This document shows positions 15,822 through 25,064 of a DNA stretch of 36,927 nt, piece by piece. Below the pieces are notes generated by a model that had not been told where the DNA came from, did not search any database, and was given only the letters and a program-made list of their open reading frames with translations. Position 1 is the stretch's first letter; each line of letters starts with the position of its first letter. The stretch spans positions 1 through 36,927 of the forward strand of contig UQRE01000027.1 in assembly GCA_900543415.1 (NCBI GenBank). The letters run 5' to 3'. Source of the stretch: an uncultured Dorea sp. (GTDB lineage Bacteria > Bacillota > Clostridia > Lachnospirales > Lachnospiraceae). Both the position numbers and the translations under genes were made by a program.

Positions 15822-15868
15822 ATTATAAGCCCTTTTCTGTGCTGTTGCAAGCATAGAAAAGGGCTTAT
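15822..15868 (-). promoter_or_regulatory. sufC promoter inside a strong inverted repeat
   Basis: On the minus strand TTGCAA (15850-15845), 17 bases and TATAAT (15827-15822) make a good promoter. The same stretch is a perfect 14-base inverted repeat, 15825-15838 with 15855-15868, with an inner TGCT/AGCA pair. A T-run follows the repeat only on the plus strand, so as an intrinsic terminator it would act on antisense transcription; it separates dapL from sufC. Confidence 0.6.
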
Positions 15869-15883
15869 TTTTGTGCCTCACAT

Positions 15884-17083
15884 TTATGCAAATAAACCTC
15901 GGAACCGGTTCATTGCCTCCACCGTCTTTTCATAAGTCCCGAAGGAAGTAAGCCGAAAATAATTTCGACCGTTTTCGCCGAATCCTGCCCCCGGTGTTCC
16001 CACTACCTGAATCTCTTGTAACAGATAGTCAAAGCACTCCCATGAATCCATCCCTCTTGGGCATTCAAACCATATATATGGGGAATGGATACCGCCGTAA
16101 AACGGGATATGAAGTTCGTGAAGAGTATCTGCGATCACTTTTGCATTCTTCTTATAATAAGAAAGATTCTCTTCACATTCTTTTTGCCCTTCTTCACTGA
16201 ATACTGCTGCCGCAGCCTTCTGCACAATATAGGACGTTCCGTTGTATTTTGTGCTCTGCCTGCGGTTCCACATGGCATTCAAAGACATCTCTTCTCCTGT
16301 CGAATCAGGAAATGCAAGTTCCTCCGGCACAATCGTATATCCACATCTTGTTCCGGTGAATCCTGCCGTCTTAGATAACGAACAAAACTCAATGGCACAC
16401 TGCTTCGCTCCCTCAATCTCATAGATACTTCTCGGAAGTGATGGATCGGAAATAAATGCTTCGTATGCCGCGTCAAATAAAATAACTGCCTCATGCTTTC
16501 TGGCATAGTCCACCCAGATCTTTAACTGTTCTCGGTTGTAACATGCTCCTGTCGGATTATTGGGGGAACAGATATAAATGATATCGGAATGCTGATTCTC
16601 ATTTGGAAGGGGAAGAAAATCATTTTCTGCATTTCCGGAAATATACGTCACTTCATTTCCGCACATGATATTTGAATCCACATATACCGGATACACCGGA
16701 TCGGGAATGAGAATGACATTCCCTTTGCCAAACAATTCTGTAATATTTCCCGTATCACTTTTGGCTCCATCTGAAATAAAAATATCTGCAAGATTTAGTT
16801 CAACACCATTTTTCTTATAATAATCTGCGATTGCCCTTCTCGTCTCTTCATAGCCCTGCTCCGGACCATATCCTTTGAAAGTTTCCGCTCTCCCCATCTC
16901 ATCAGCGCCTTCATGGAGCGCCTGTACAGCACAGTGACAAAGAGGTCTTGTAACATCTCCGATTCCAAGACGGATCAATGACTGATCCGAGTGCTTCTCC
17001 ATATACGCGGCCGTGCGGTGCGCAATCTCGGCAAAAAGATAGCTGTCTTTTAATTTTCGATAATTTTCATTTAATTTTGGCAT
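15884..17083 (-). CDS. dapL: LL-diaminopimelate aminotransferase
   Basis: PLP enzyme converting tetrahydrodipicolinate and glutamate directly to LL-diaminopimelate and 2-oxoglutarate, for lysine and peptidoglycan. The 399-residue protein starts NENYRKLKDSYLFAEIAHRT and has IRLGIGDVTRPL, the SPNNPTGA segment, the YEAFISDPSLPRSIYEIEGA stretch typical of DapL and the PLP-binding Lys in SLSKTAGFTGTRCGY. The start has a GAGGAA site. It lies 29 bases after the ANTAR gene at the end of the carA operon and uses glutamate as amino donor. Confidence 0.93.
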   Translation of the reverse strand: MPKLNENYRKLKDSYLFAEIAHRTAAYMEKHSDQSLIRLGIGDVTRPLCHCAVQALHEGADEMGRAETFKGYGPEQGYEETRRAIADYYKKNGVELNLADIFISDGAKSDTGNITELFGKGNVILIPDPVYPVYVDSNIMCGNEVTYISGNAENDFLPLPNENQHSDIIYICSPNNPTGACYNREQLKIWVDYARKHEAVILFDAAYEAFISDPSLPRSIYEIEGAKQCAIEFCSLSKTAGFTGTRCGYTIVPEELAFPDSTGEEMSLNAMWNRRQSTKYNGTSYIVQKAAAAVFSEEGQKECEENLSYYKKNAKVIADTLHELHIPFYGGIHSPYIWFECPRGMDSWECFDYLLQEIQVVGTPGAGFGENGRNYFRLTSFGTYEKTVEAMNRFRGLFA

Positions 17084-17112
17084 ATTTATTCCTCACAATC
17101 TATTTTTGATTT

Positions 17113-17661
17113 CTATATTTCGTCAAACATCAGCAGCAAAACCATTTGCGCCGTTTCCACCATATTCGTGCCATTGTCCATGCTTGATTTCTGTAAATAG
17201 CGGTAAGCCTCCTGCTCCGTAAGATGATTTCTCTCCATCAACAAGTATTTCGCATTGCGGATATAATTTTCCTCTTTTGCGCTTCGTTTTTTTATTACTT
17301 TCCTCTTCCGATAACGATGCTCAATCTGCCCAAGCACCATCTCCACCGTATTTAACAGATCATATGACTTCAAAGGTGTGGTAAGCGCAAGCGTCCCCGA
17401 TCCGGCATCCGCAACCTTCTCTGGTGAACCAAGCAGCACTAGCTCATAGCTCTCCGGAAGATTCTCCATCAGTTCTACATAATACATGTCACTTAAATGA
17501 TATCCACTCAGCACAATCCCGCACTCATACTGCCCTGCCATCTGTAACGCTGATGCCCCGGAAGAACAGGCAACTGCACTCTGGAATCCGTGGGTGAGTA
17601 AGATTCTTTTAATATTTTTGGCATTATCTAATTTCGGCAATACAATGATAATGACACTCAT
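17113..17661 (-). CDS. Orphan ANTAR-domain RNA-binding antiterminator with degenerate receiver
   Basis: Predicted RNA-binding regulator of 182 residues from ATG 17661 (AAGGAGG site; a frame reaching 17691 has none). The receiver-like N-terminal domain (1-115) lacks the phosphorylation site: the acidic pair is gone (IIIVLPKLDN) and the phosphoacceptor position is Ser in IVLSGYHLSDM, though a Lys remains in TTPLKSYD. Residues about 125-180 form a typical ANTAR domain (AKYLLMERNHLTEQEAYRYL). ANTAR proteins bind paired hairpins in leader RNAs and prevent termination. No sensor kinase is nearby. It lies 4 bases after glnA, so control by nitrogen or glutamine is likely. Candidate targets are the carA and glnN leaders (24955-25181). 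Confidence 0.85.
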   Translation of the reverse strand: MSVIIIVLPKLDNAKNIKRILLTHGFQSAVACSSGASALQMAGQYECGIVLSGYHLSDMYYVELMENLPESYELVLLGSPEKVADAGSGTLALTTPLKSYDLLNTVEMVLGQIEHRYRKRKVIKKRSAKEENYIRNAKYLLMERNHLTEQEAYRYLQKSSMDNGTNMVETAQMVLLLMFDEI

Positions 17662-17695
17662 CCACGTTCCTCCTTCTTCTTCCTGCATCACTTGT

Positions 17696-18991
17696 TTAGA
17701 TCAAATACAGATAGTTTTCAATCTCCCACTTTGTAATCTGGCTTTGGTACTTTGTCCACTCTTTTTCCTTGGCTTTTTGATAAGCTTCTATATATACCTC
17801 TCCCAGCACCTCCGCTGCCAACGGTTCTTTTTTCATTTTATCCAGCGCTTCTCCGAGATTTCTCGGAAGTGTTCGGATTCCTCTGATATCTTTAGAAAAT
17901 TCTTCCGGAGCTTTTAACTCTCTTTGTATTCCGTCAAGACCTGCTTCCAGGCAAAGCGCAAATACAAGATAAGGATTCGATGCCGCATCCGGACTTCGAA
18001 GTTCCATTGTCATAGATTGGAACTTTCTTTTTGCTACACGAAGAAGCGTATTTTTATGTTTCTTTGACCAGTCAACATTCGATGGTGCCGCGAATCCCGG
18101 AACAAGACGTTTGTAAGAATTGACCAATGGATTTAAGATAGCAGTGATTCCGTCAATATGCTCACAGATTCCGGCTAGGAAAGCTTCACCCTCCCGGCTC
18201 AGATTGCCATCCTCACCCTCAAATACATTTCGGCCATCCTTATACAGCTGCATATTCAAATGCATTCCTGAACCATTCATCTCTTGAAGCGGCTTGGGCA
18301 TAAATGTGGCGTGAAGTCCGTAACGTTTTGCGATCGTCCGCACAACCATCTTAAATGTAGTCACCTTATCGGCTGCTGCAAGCGCATCTTCAAATGTAAA
18401 ATCAATCTCATGCTGCGCAGAAGCGATCTCATGATGGGAAGAATCGATCTCATACCCCATCTCTTCTAACGTAAGAATAATATCACGCCTTGTATTTTCG
18501 CCAAGATCAATCGGTGATGTATCTAAATATCCCGCTTTTTCATGCGTCAATGTTGTCGGCATTCCGTTTTCATCCGTATGAAATAAGAAAAATTCACATT
18601 CCGGGTTCACCTGAAATGTATACCCCATTGTGGCAGCATGTTCCACTGCACGCTTCAGGACACGCCTTGGACTCGCCTCATATTCAGAACCGTCTTCTCG
18701 GCATACATCACACAAAAATCTTGCCACTTTTCCATGCTGCGGTCTCCACGGAAGGATGGTGAACGTATCAAGATCCGGCTTTAAATACAGTTCTTCTTCT
18801 CCTTCCCGCGCAATCTCGTCTAAAGAAGCAAGATCAATGCTGTAACGATTTTCCATCACTTTCACAAGACGGCTTGACGGAACTGCAATATTTTTAATCA
18901 TTCCAAACATATCGGTGAATTGCAGACGGATGAACTCCACGTCTTCTTCTTCTACTCTTCTTAAAATCTCAGCTTTATTATATCTCTCCAT
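17696..18991 (-). CDS. glnA: Glutamine synthetase type I (GlnA-like) with unusual active-site substitutions
   Basis: ATP-dependent synthesis of glutamine from glutamate and ammonia. The 431-residue length is that of the short GSI-alpha form. Metal-ligand motifs are present: NPECEFFLF, SSHHEIASAQHEIDF, TFMPKP and NGSGMHLN. The later segment usually reading WSxxNRSPLIRIP followed by STRxExR is here WSKKHKNTLLRVAKRK then SMTMELRS. By hand alignment the conserved Arg of NRS becomes Lys and the Arg of STR becomes Thr, while the following ELRS and NPYL are kept. It may be an active variant or a specialised paralogue. It follows pyrG by 49 bases with its own AAGGAG site and precedes the ANTAR gene by 34 bases to that gene's start. 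Confidence 0.88.
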   Translation of the reverse strand: MERYNKAEILRRVEEEDVEFIRLQFTDMFGMIKNIAVPSSRLVKVMENRYSIDLASLDEIAREGEEELYLKPDLDTFTILPWRPQHGKVARFLCDVCREDGSEYEASPRRVLKRAVEHAATMGYTFQVNPECEFFLFHTDENGMPTTLTHEKAGYLDTSPIDLGENTRRDIILTLEEMGYEIDSSHHEIASAQHEIDFTFEDALAAADKVTTFKMVVRTIAKRYGLHATFMPKPLQEMNGSGMHLNMQLYKDGRNVFEGEDGNLSREGEAFLAGICEHIDGITAILNPLVNSYKRLVPGFAAPSNVDWSKKHKNTLLRVAKRKFQSMTMELRSPDAASNPYLVFALCLEAGLDGIQRELKAPEEFSKDIRGIRTLPRNLGEALDKMKKEPLAAEVLGEVYIEAYQKAKEKEWTKYQSQITKWEIENYLYLI

Positions 18992-19040
18992 ACAGACTTC
19001 TCCTTTGCTTTTTCGAATTACAGTAATAAATAATTAAATT

Positions 19041-20651
19041 TTAGCAATGCTCCTGCTGTCTGTCAAGAGATGCCCTGATCAGCCCATAAAACAACGGATG
19101 CGCTTTGTTGGGTCTTGATTTTAATTCCGGATGTCCCTGCGTTGCTATGAAATAAGGATGTCCGGGAAGTTCCATCATTTCCACGATCCGCTGATCCGGC
19201 GAGCGTCCGCAGAGCCTCATTCCATGACTTATCAATTCTTCTCTGTACTCATTATTTACTTCATACCGATGACGATGACGTTCACTGATCACATCCGTTC
19301 CATAAAGGCTCCGCGCAAGACTTCCTTCTTCCAGTACGCAAGGATAAGCGCCCAGTCTTAAAGTTCCTCCCAGATCTGTCACCTGATTCTGCTCCGGCAT
19401 AAGAGCAATAACCGGATGTGTAGTATCCGGATCAAGCTCCACACTGTTTGCATCTTCATAACCGATCACATGTCTTGCATACTCGATAATGGCAGCCTGC
19501 ATGCCAAGACATATTCCAAGGAACGGAATCTTCTGCTCTCTTGCATATTGGATAGCCGCAATCTTTCCTTCGGTTCCCCTCGTTCCAAATCCACCCGGAA
19601 CTAAGATTCCATCCACTCCGGCAAGCAGCGGGCGCGCACCTTTTTCTTCCACTTCTTCTGCATCCACCCATCGGATCTTAACACTTGCTCTTGCTGCAAT
19701 TCCGCCATGCTTTAACGCTTCCACTACACTTAGATAAGCATCGTGAAGCTGAATATATTTTCCTACGATTGCAATCTCTACTTTCCCTTTTGGGTGCTTC
19801 AGGTTATATACCATCTCTTTCCATTCCTTAAGATCCGGTTCCGGGCATCCCAGATGAAGCGATTCACAGACTACCTGTGCCAGATGTTCTTTCTCCATTG
19901 CAAGGGGAGCTTCATACAGATATTCCACATCCAGATTCTGAAGCACATGATTCTCAGGCACATTACAGAACAGTGCGATTTTCTTCTTTAATTCTTCCGG
20001 CAACGGATGTTCACTTCTGCACACTAAGACGTCCGGCCATAGTCCCATTGACTGAAGCTCCTTGACACTCTGCTGCGTAGGTTTACTTTTCAGTTCTCCT
20101 GATGCGCCAAGATACGGAATCAGTGTCACGTGGATAAGCACTGCATTTTCATGTCCTGCCTCATGCTGAAACTGACGAATTGCCTCCAGAAATGGCTGAC
20201 TTTCAATGTCTCCCACTGTACCTCCGATTTCAATGATCACAATCCGGTTCTCTTCTTCTCCACCATGAAAAAAACAACTCTTAATTTCATTCGTAATGTG
20301 CGGGATCACCTGCACAGTGCCTCCGCCATAGTCTCCGCGACGTTCTTTCTGCAAGACCGACCAATAGATCTTCCCCGTGGTCACATTGGAATTTTTATCC
20401 AGACATTCATCAATAAAACGCTCGTAATGCCCCAGATCAAGATCGGTCTCTGTTCCATCATCCGTAACAAACACTTCTCCATGCTGTACCGGATTCATCG
20501 TTCCCGGGTCCATATTAATATACGGGTCAAACTTCTGCATAGTCACCTGATATCCTCTCGCCTTCAGAAGTCTGCCAAGTGATGCCGCCGTAATTCCTTT
20601 TCCAAGACCGGAGACAACCCCTCCGGTCACAAATACATATTTTACTGCCAT
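19041..20651 (-). CDS. pyrG: CTP synthase
   Basis: Last step of CTP synthesis: UTP, ATP and glutamine to CTP. From ATG 20651 (GAGGAGG site, MAVKYVFVTGG) it has 536 residues, the standard length. The synthetase domain (1-265) starts with GGVVSGLGKG and has QKFDPYINMDPGTM; the class I glutaminase domain (about 290-536) has the nucleophile in FLGICLGMQ and the His-Glu pair in QGHPELKSRP. It lies 13 bases after carB in a pyrimidine and glutamine operon. A frame reaching 20672 would overlap carB and is unlikely. Confidence 0.95.
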   Translation of the reverse strand: MAVKYVFVTGGVVSGLGKGITAASLGRLLKARGYQVTMQKFDPYINMDPGTMNPVQHGEVFVTDDGTETDLDLGHYERFIDECLDKNSNVTTGKIYWSVLQKERRGDYGGGTVQVIPHITNEIKSCFFHGGEEENRIVIIEIGGTVGDIESQPFLEAIRQFQHEAGHENAVLIHVTLIPYLGASGELKSKPTQQSVKELQSMGLWPDVLVCRSEHPLPEELKKKIALFCNVPENHVLQNLDVEYLYEAPLAMEKEHLAQVVCESLHLGCPEPDLKEWKEMVYNLKHPKGKVEIAIVGKYIQLHDAYLSVVEALKHGGIAARASVKIRWVDAEEVEEKGARPLLAGVDGILVPGGFGTRGTEGKIAAIQYAREQKIPFLGICLGMQAAIIEYARHVIGYEDANSVELDPDTTHPVIALMPEQNQVTDLGGTLRLGAYPCVLEEGSLARSLYGTDVISERHRHRYEVNNEYREELISHGMRLCGRSPDQRIVEMMELPGHPYFIATQGHPELKSRPNKAHPLFYGLIRASLDRQQEHC

Positions 20652-20664
20652 CCTTTTTCCTCCT

Positions 20665-23600
20665 CTAAACATCTTTTGCGATATCTATCAGACTGAGCCG
20701 GTCTTTATCTCTGTACTGGAGACTGTCCGCTAACGCTCTTGCAGTATCAATGGCCGTCAGCACATTCACCCCGGTCTCAATCGCATTTCTTCGAATGACA
20801 AAGCCATCCTTTGCGTGTTCAGCCCCTTCCTGCGGAGTGTCAACGATCAGATCGATCTCATGGTCAAGAATCAGATCAAGGATATTCGGAGATCCCTCCT
20901 CCATCTTGCCCACTTTCTGCGATATAACGCCGGCCCTTTCAAGCGCCTGATGTGTTCCTTTGGTAGCATAGATCTGGTAGCCAAGCCTTGAGAATCGTCT
21001 TCCAATCTCCACTGCCTCTTCTTTGTCCTGATCCCGTACAGAGAGAATCATTTTCTTATATTTCGGAAGCCTTACCCCCGCCCCAAGAAATGCTTTATAG
21101 AGCGCTTCTACAAAATCTCCTGCGATTCCGAGGCACTCTCCGGTCGATTTCATCTCCGGACCAAGGCTTATTTCAGCTCCCCGGATTTTTTCAAAGGAAA
21201 AGACCGGCATTTTTACCGCATAATATTTCCCGGCAGGCGCAAGCCCTGTTCCGTATCCAAGTTCTGATAACTCTGCTCCATTCATCACCTTTACCGCAAG
21301 TTCAATGATCGGGATTCCCGTCACTTTACTTATATACGGCACCGTCCTGCTGGAGCGCGGATTGACTTCAATCACATAGACACGTCCTTCACATACAATA
21401 AACTGAATATTGATAAGTCCCCGCACATGAAGTGCCCTTGCAAGTCTTCTTGTATAATCGGTGATCACAGCCTGAATATCCGTCGTAAGGCTTTTTGCCG
21501 GATAGACTGACACACTGTCTCCGGAATGAATCCCTGCCCGCTCAATGTGCTCCATGATTCCGGGAATGAGAATCTCCTCCCCGTCGCAGACTGCATCCAC
21601 TTCTAGCTCTTTCCCTTGAAGATATTTGTCCACCAGAATCGGATGCTCCTGCGCGATCTGATTAATGATTCCCATGAACTCTTCAATATCCTGATCATTC
21701 ACTGCGATCTGCATCCCCTGTCCGCCCAGAACATAGGACGGTCGCACAAGCACCGGATAGCCGAGTTCCCGCGCTGCCTCCTCGGCTTCCTTCGAAGTAT
21801 ATACGGTTTTCCCTTTTGGTCTGGGAATTTCACACTTCTCCAGAATCTTATCAAAGAGTTCCCTGTCTTCTGCCGCATCTACATCCTTCTGCGCAGTTCC
21901 GAGAATCGGAACTCCCATCTCCATCAAATCCTTCGCAAGTTTGATCGCTGTCTGACCTCCAAACTGTACCACTGCGCCATCAGGATGTTCCAATTCCACA
22001 ATTCCGCGCACGTCCTCGGCAGTCAGAGGTTCAAAATACAGTTTATCTGCAATATCAAAATCTGTGCTTACCGTCTCCGGATTATTGTTGACAATGATCG
22101 TCTCATATCCTTCCTTTTTAAATGCCCAGGCAGAATGGACGCTGCAGAAATCAAATTCAATGCCCTGTCCGATTCGGATTGGTCCGGAGCCAAGAATCAA
22201 TACCTTTTTTCGTCCTGTCAAAATCTCCGTCTCATTTTCGCTTCCGTATACGGAATAATAATATGGTGTCTCCGCATCAAATTCCGCAGCACACGTATCA
22301 ACAATCTGATACGCCGGACGGATTCCATAAGCATATCGCATCTGTCTTACTTTTTCCTCGGTAAGTTTTGTTAGTTTTGCAATCACACTGTCCGGAAATT
22401 CCATTTTCTTAGCTTCCAACAGCACTTCTCTGGTCAACGGCTCTCTGGCAAGCTTCGCCTCCATCTTCACAAGCTTCCCGATTCTAGATAAAAACCAGTT
22501 GTCAATCCTTGTAATCTCGTGGATAGTTTCCATGTCTATCCCCCGTCGAAACGCTTCTGCAATCTTGTAAATTCTCCTGTCATCCACTTCTTTTATCTTC
22601 TCGATCAGCTCTTCCCTGCTGATCTTCGAATAATCATAAGAGAGTAGACTGTCCACGTGCTGTTCCAGTGACCGCAGAGCCTTCATCAATGCGCCTTCAA
22701 AGTTCTGACAGATACTCATCACCTCTCCGGTCGCTTTCATCTGAGTTGTCAAACGATGCTTGGCTGTAAGGAATTTATCGAAGGGAAGTCTCGGGATCTT
22801 TACAACACAATAATCTAAGACCGGTTCAAAGCTTGCGTAGGTTTTTCCTGTCACTTCATTAAAAATCTCATCCAATTGATATCCCAGCGCTATTTTTGCC
22901 GCTACTCTTGCAATTGGATATCCCGTTGCTTTCGAGGCGAGCGCTGACGATCTGCTCACTCTCGGGTTGACCTCGATCACACAGTATTCATAAGATTCCG
23001 GGTGTAAGGCAAACTGTACATTACACCCTCCGGTAATCTGAAGCTCCCGGATAATCTTAATCGCAGATGTCCGCAGCATCTGGTATTCTTTATCACTTAA
23101 CGTCTGAGAAGGCGCTGTCACAATACTGTCTCCGGTATGAACCCCCACCGGATCTACATTCTCCATATTGCATACCGTGATACAGGTATCATTCCCGTCC
23201 CGTATCACTTCATACTCTATTTCCTTCCAGCCGGCAATACAGCGCTCAACCAGTACCTGATGCGTTCTGGAGAGGCGAAGTCCGTTTCCGAGAATTTCCT
23301 CACATTCTTTCTCATCCTGAGCGATTCCTCCACCACTTCCGCCCAGCGTGTATGCCGGTCTTAAAACGACCGGATAACCGATCTCTTTTGCAAATGCCAG
23401 ACCATCTTCCATGGACTCGACTACGAGAGACGGGGCACACGGTTCGCCGATCTTCTCCATCGTCTTCTTAAATTCCAGACGGTCCTCCGCCTTTTTAATC
23501 GTCTCCGCAGTTGTGCCGATCAAACGAACATGATGCTCTTTTAGAAACCCGCTTTCCTCCAATTCCATGGCAAGATTAAGTCCTGCCTGACCGCCCAATG

Positions 23601-23865
23601 TAGGAAGCACACTATCCGGCTGTTCCTTGATGATCAGCCGCTTGGCAGTCTCTATCGTCAGAGGCTCAATATACACATGATCCGCAATCTCTTTATCTGT
23701 CATAATCGTCGCCGGATTCGAATTCAGAAGTACCACTTGTACGCCTTCTTCTTTCAGGGAACGACATGCCTGTGTTCCGGCATAATCAAACTCTGCCGCC
23801 TGACCGATCACGATCGGACCGGAACCGATTACCAGAACTTTTCTGATCGTTTTATTTCTAGGCAT
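20665..23865 (-). CDS. carB: Carbamoyl-phosphate synthase large subunit
   Basis: Makes carbamoyl phosphate from bicarbonate, two ATP and ammonia delivered by CarA, for pyrimidines and arginine. The 1066-residue protein has two homologous ATP-grasp halves, each opening with a KVLxxGSGPIxIGQ-type motif (residues about 9 and 555), an oligomerisation region between them (about 400-545) and a C-terminal MGS-like allosteric domain (about 935-1066). Conserved ATP-grasp segments such as FALHPESYEYCVIEVNPR and FIVCEGRVYVIEVNPRSSR are seen. The ATG at 23865 overlaps the carA stop by 8 bases. Confidence 0.96.
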   Translation of the reverse strand: MPRNKTIRKVLVIGSGPIVIGQAAEFDYAGTQACRSLKEEGVQVVLLNSNPATIMTDKEIADHVYIEPLTIETAKRLIIKEQPDSVLPTLGGQAGLNLAMELEESGFLKEHHVRLIGTTAETIKKAEDRLEFKKTMEKIGEPCAPSLVVESMEDGLAFAKEIGYPVVLRPAYTLGGSGGGIAQDEKECEEILGNGLRLSRTHQVLVERCIAGWKEIEYEVIRDGNDTCITVCNMENVDPVGVHTGDSIVTAPSQTLSDKEYQMLRTSAIKIIRELQITGGCNVQFALHPESYEYCVIEVNPRVSRSSALASKATGYPIARVAAKIALGYQLDEIFNEVTGKTYASFEPVLDYCVVKIPRLPFDKFLTAKHRLTTQMKATGEVMSICQNFEGALMKALRSLEQHVDSLLSYDYSKISREELIEKIKEVDDRRIYKIAEAFRRGIDMETIHEITRIDNWFLSRIGKLVKMEAKLAREPLTREVLLEAKKMEFPDSVIAKLTKLTEEKVRQMRYAYGIRPAYQIVDTCAAEFDAETPYYYSVYGSENETEILTGRKKVLILGSGPIRIGQGIEFDFCSVHSAWAFKKEGYETIIVNNNPETVSTDFDIADKLYFEPLTAEDVRGIVELEHPDGAVVQFGGQTAIKLAKDLMEMGVPILGTAQKDVDAAEDRELFDKILEKCEIPRPKGKTVYTSKEAEEAARELGYPVLVRPSYVLGGQGMQIAVNDQDIEEFMGIINQIAQEHPILVDKYLQGKELEVDAVCDGEEILIPGIMEHIERAGIHSGDSVSVYPAKSLTTDIQAVITDYTRRLARALHVRGLINIQFIVCEGRVYVIEVNPRSSRTVPYISKVTGIPIIELAVKVMNGAELSELGYGTGLAPAGKYYAVKMPVFSFEKIRGAEISLGPEMKSTGECLGIAGDFVEALYKAFLGAGVRLPKYKKMILSVRDQDKEEAVEIGRRFSRLGYQIYATKGTHQALERAGVISQKVGKMEEGSPNILDLILDHEIDLIVDTPQEGAEHAKDGFVIRRNAIETGVNVLTAIDTARALADSLQYRDKDRLSLIDIAKDV

Positions 23866-24934
23866 AACTATCCTCCTTCACCATTTCTATAAACTTATCA
23901 AAGAGCCACGCTGTATCCTGAGGCCCGGGGTTTGCTTCCGGATGAAACTGTACCGTCATAATCTTTTTGTTTTTATAGCGAAGTCCCTCGTTCGTTCCAT
24001 CATTGACATTGACAAACAATTCTTCCGCTATTCCCGCTTCCATGCTGCCGGCATCCACAGCATAACCGTGATTTTGAGAAGAAATATAGACTTTCCCATC
24101 TGTCAGATCTTTCACCGGATGGTTTCCACCTCGATGTCCATAAGTCAATTTATATGTTTTCGCCCCATTGGCAAGCGCCATCAACTGATGACCAAGACAA
24201 ATAGCAAAAATCGGAATGTCACTCTCATATAACCTGCGAACCTGTGAAATAATCTCCATACAGGTGGAAGGATCGCCGGGACCGTTCGATAACATGATGC
24301 CATCCGGATTGGCGTGCAAGATCGTTTCCGCGGAGGTATCTGCCGGATATACCGTCACCTCACACCCTCTTTTATTCAGGGAAGCTGCAATGTTCGCCTT
24401 TGCTCCCAGATCAAGGAGTGCAATCCTTGGACCATCTCCCTTTAACACATAACTCTCTTTGCAGGAAGTCTCTCTGACAACATTTCCCATCTTATAAGCA
24501 TGAAGCTTCATGACCACTTCGCCAATACGATAATCTGCATCTGTAGTGATCATTCCATTCATGGTTCCTTTCTTTCTCAAAAGTTTTGCCAGCGCTCTTG
24601 TGTCTATTCCCGCAATTCCAGCCACGCCTTCTTCTACAAGCAAGGCGTCCAGCTCCTCCTCACACCGGAAATTGCTCGGCATATCTTCCAATTCTCTGAC
24701 TATCAAACCGTCTGCCCAGATGCGTCTGGATTCCCGATCCGGCGTCACCCCGTAGTTTCCGATCAGCGGATACGTCATCACCACCATCTGCCCCGCATAG
24801 GAAGGATCTGTCAGCACCTCCAGATATCCCGTCATAGCTGTATTAAACACAACCTCGCTTACCGCTTCCTTTTTTGCACCAATCTGCGTTCCTTCAAATA
24901 CAGTGCCATCCTCTAATATAAGAAATGCTTTCAT
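23858..24934 (-). CDS. carA: Carbamoyl-phosphate synthase small subunit
   Basis: Glutaminase subunit of carbamoyl-phosphate synthase. The 358-residue protein has the CarA N-terminal domain (LILEDGTVFEGTQIGA, FNTAMTGYLEVLTDPSYAGQ) and a C-terminal class I amidotransferase domain with the nucleophile in IFAICLGHQLMALA, SQNHGYAVD, and the His-Glu pair in QFHPEANPGP. AGGAGG precedes the ATG at 24934. It is first in an operon with carB, pyrG, glnA, the ANTAR gene and dapL. A terminator in its leader (24992-24955) lies only about 20 bases before the start, so expression requires readthrough. Confidence 0.96.
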   Translation of the reverse strand: MKAFLILEDGTVFEGTQIGAKKEAVSEVVFNTAMTGYLEVLTDPSYAGQMVVMTYPLIGNYGVTPDRESRRIWADGLIVRELEDMPSNFRCEEELDALLVEEGVAGIAGIDTRALAKLLRKKGTMNGMITTDADYRIGEVVMKLHAYKMGNVVRETSCKESYVLKGDGPRIALLDLGAKANIAASLNKRGCEVTVYPADTSAETILHANPDGIMLSNGPGDPSTCMEIISQVRRLYESDIPIFAICLGHQLMALANGAKTYKLTYGHRGGNHPVKDLTDGKVYISSQNHGYAVDAGSMEAGIAEELFVNVNDGTNEGLRYKNKKIMTVQFHPEANPGPQDTAWLFDKFIEMVKEDSYA

Positions 24935-24954
24935 GAATGAGTCCTCCTAAACCT

Positions 24955-24992
24955 AAAAAAGGAGTCAGAAACCCTACGGTTCCTGACCCCTT
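24955..24992 (-). terminator. Attenuator terminator in the carA leader
   Basis: On the minus strand a 15-base arm (24992-24978) pairs with 24973-24959, with two G-U pairs, around a four-base loop, and a six-T run follows (24960-24955). It lies between the promoter at 25042-25014 and the carA ATG at 24934, so it must be bypassed for expression. Confidence 0.85.
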
Positions 24993-24998
24993 TGTCAG
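24983..24998 (-). promoter_or_regulatory. Alternative six-base-loop hairpin in the carA leader
   Basis: On the minus strand CTGAC (24998-24994), loop AAAGGG (24993-24988) and GTCAG (24987-24983) form a perfect five-pair hairpin. Its loop and 3' arm belong to the 5' arm of the terminator, so the two structures exclude each other. Loop position 1 is A and position 4 is G, as required by ANTAR proteins. I could not find the usual second hairpin upstream. Confidence 0.55.
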
Positions 24999-25013
24999 CA
25001 TTTAATCGTTATT

Positions 25014-25042
25014 ATTATGGTACTTTCCCGAGTGTTTGTCAA
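25014..25042 (-). promoter_or_regulatory. carA operon promoter
   Basis: On the minus strand TTGACA (25042-25037), 17 bases and CATAAT (25019-25014). The predicted start is about 10 bases before the leader hairpin. Confidence 0.75.
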
Positions 25043-25064
25043 ATCTTTTTTTAATATTTCCGTA

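Noticed and set aside
18200..18300. Loss of a second His in the GlnA GSGMH motif
   Set aside because: Asn at this position is normal in Bacillus-type GSI enzymes, so it is not an anomaly.
21616..22374. Long open frame on the plus strand opposite carB
   Set aside because: It is fully inside the well-conserved carB gene, lacks a ribosome site and resembles no family; it is an antisense shadow.
24935..25013. PyrR-binding loop or coding leader peptide controlling carA
   Set aside because: The leader is too short for a PyrR site and lacks its consensus. A small frame with ATG near 25002 exists but has no ribosome site and runs into the carA start.
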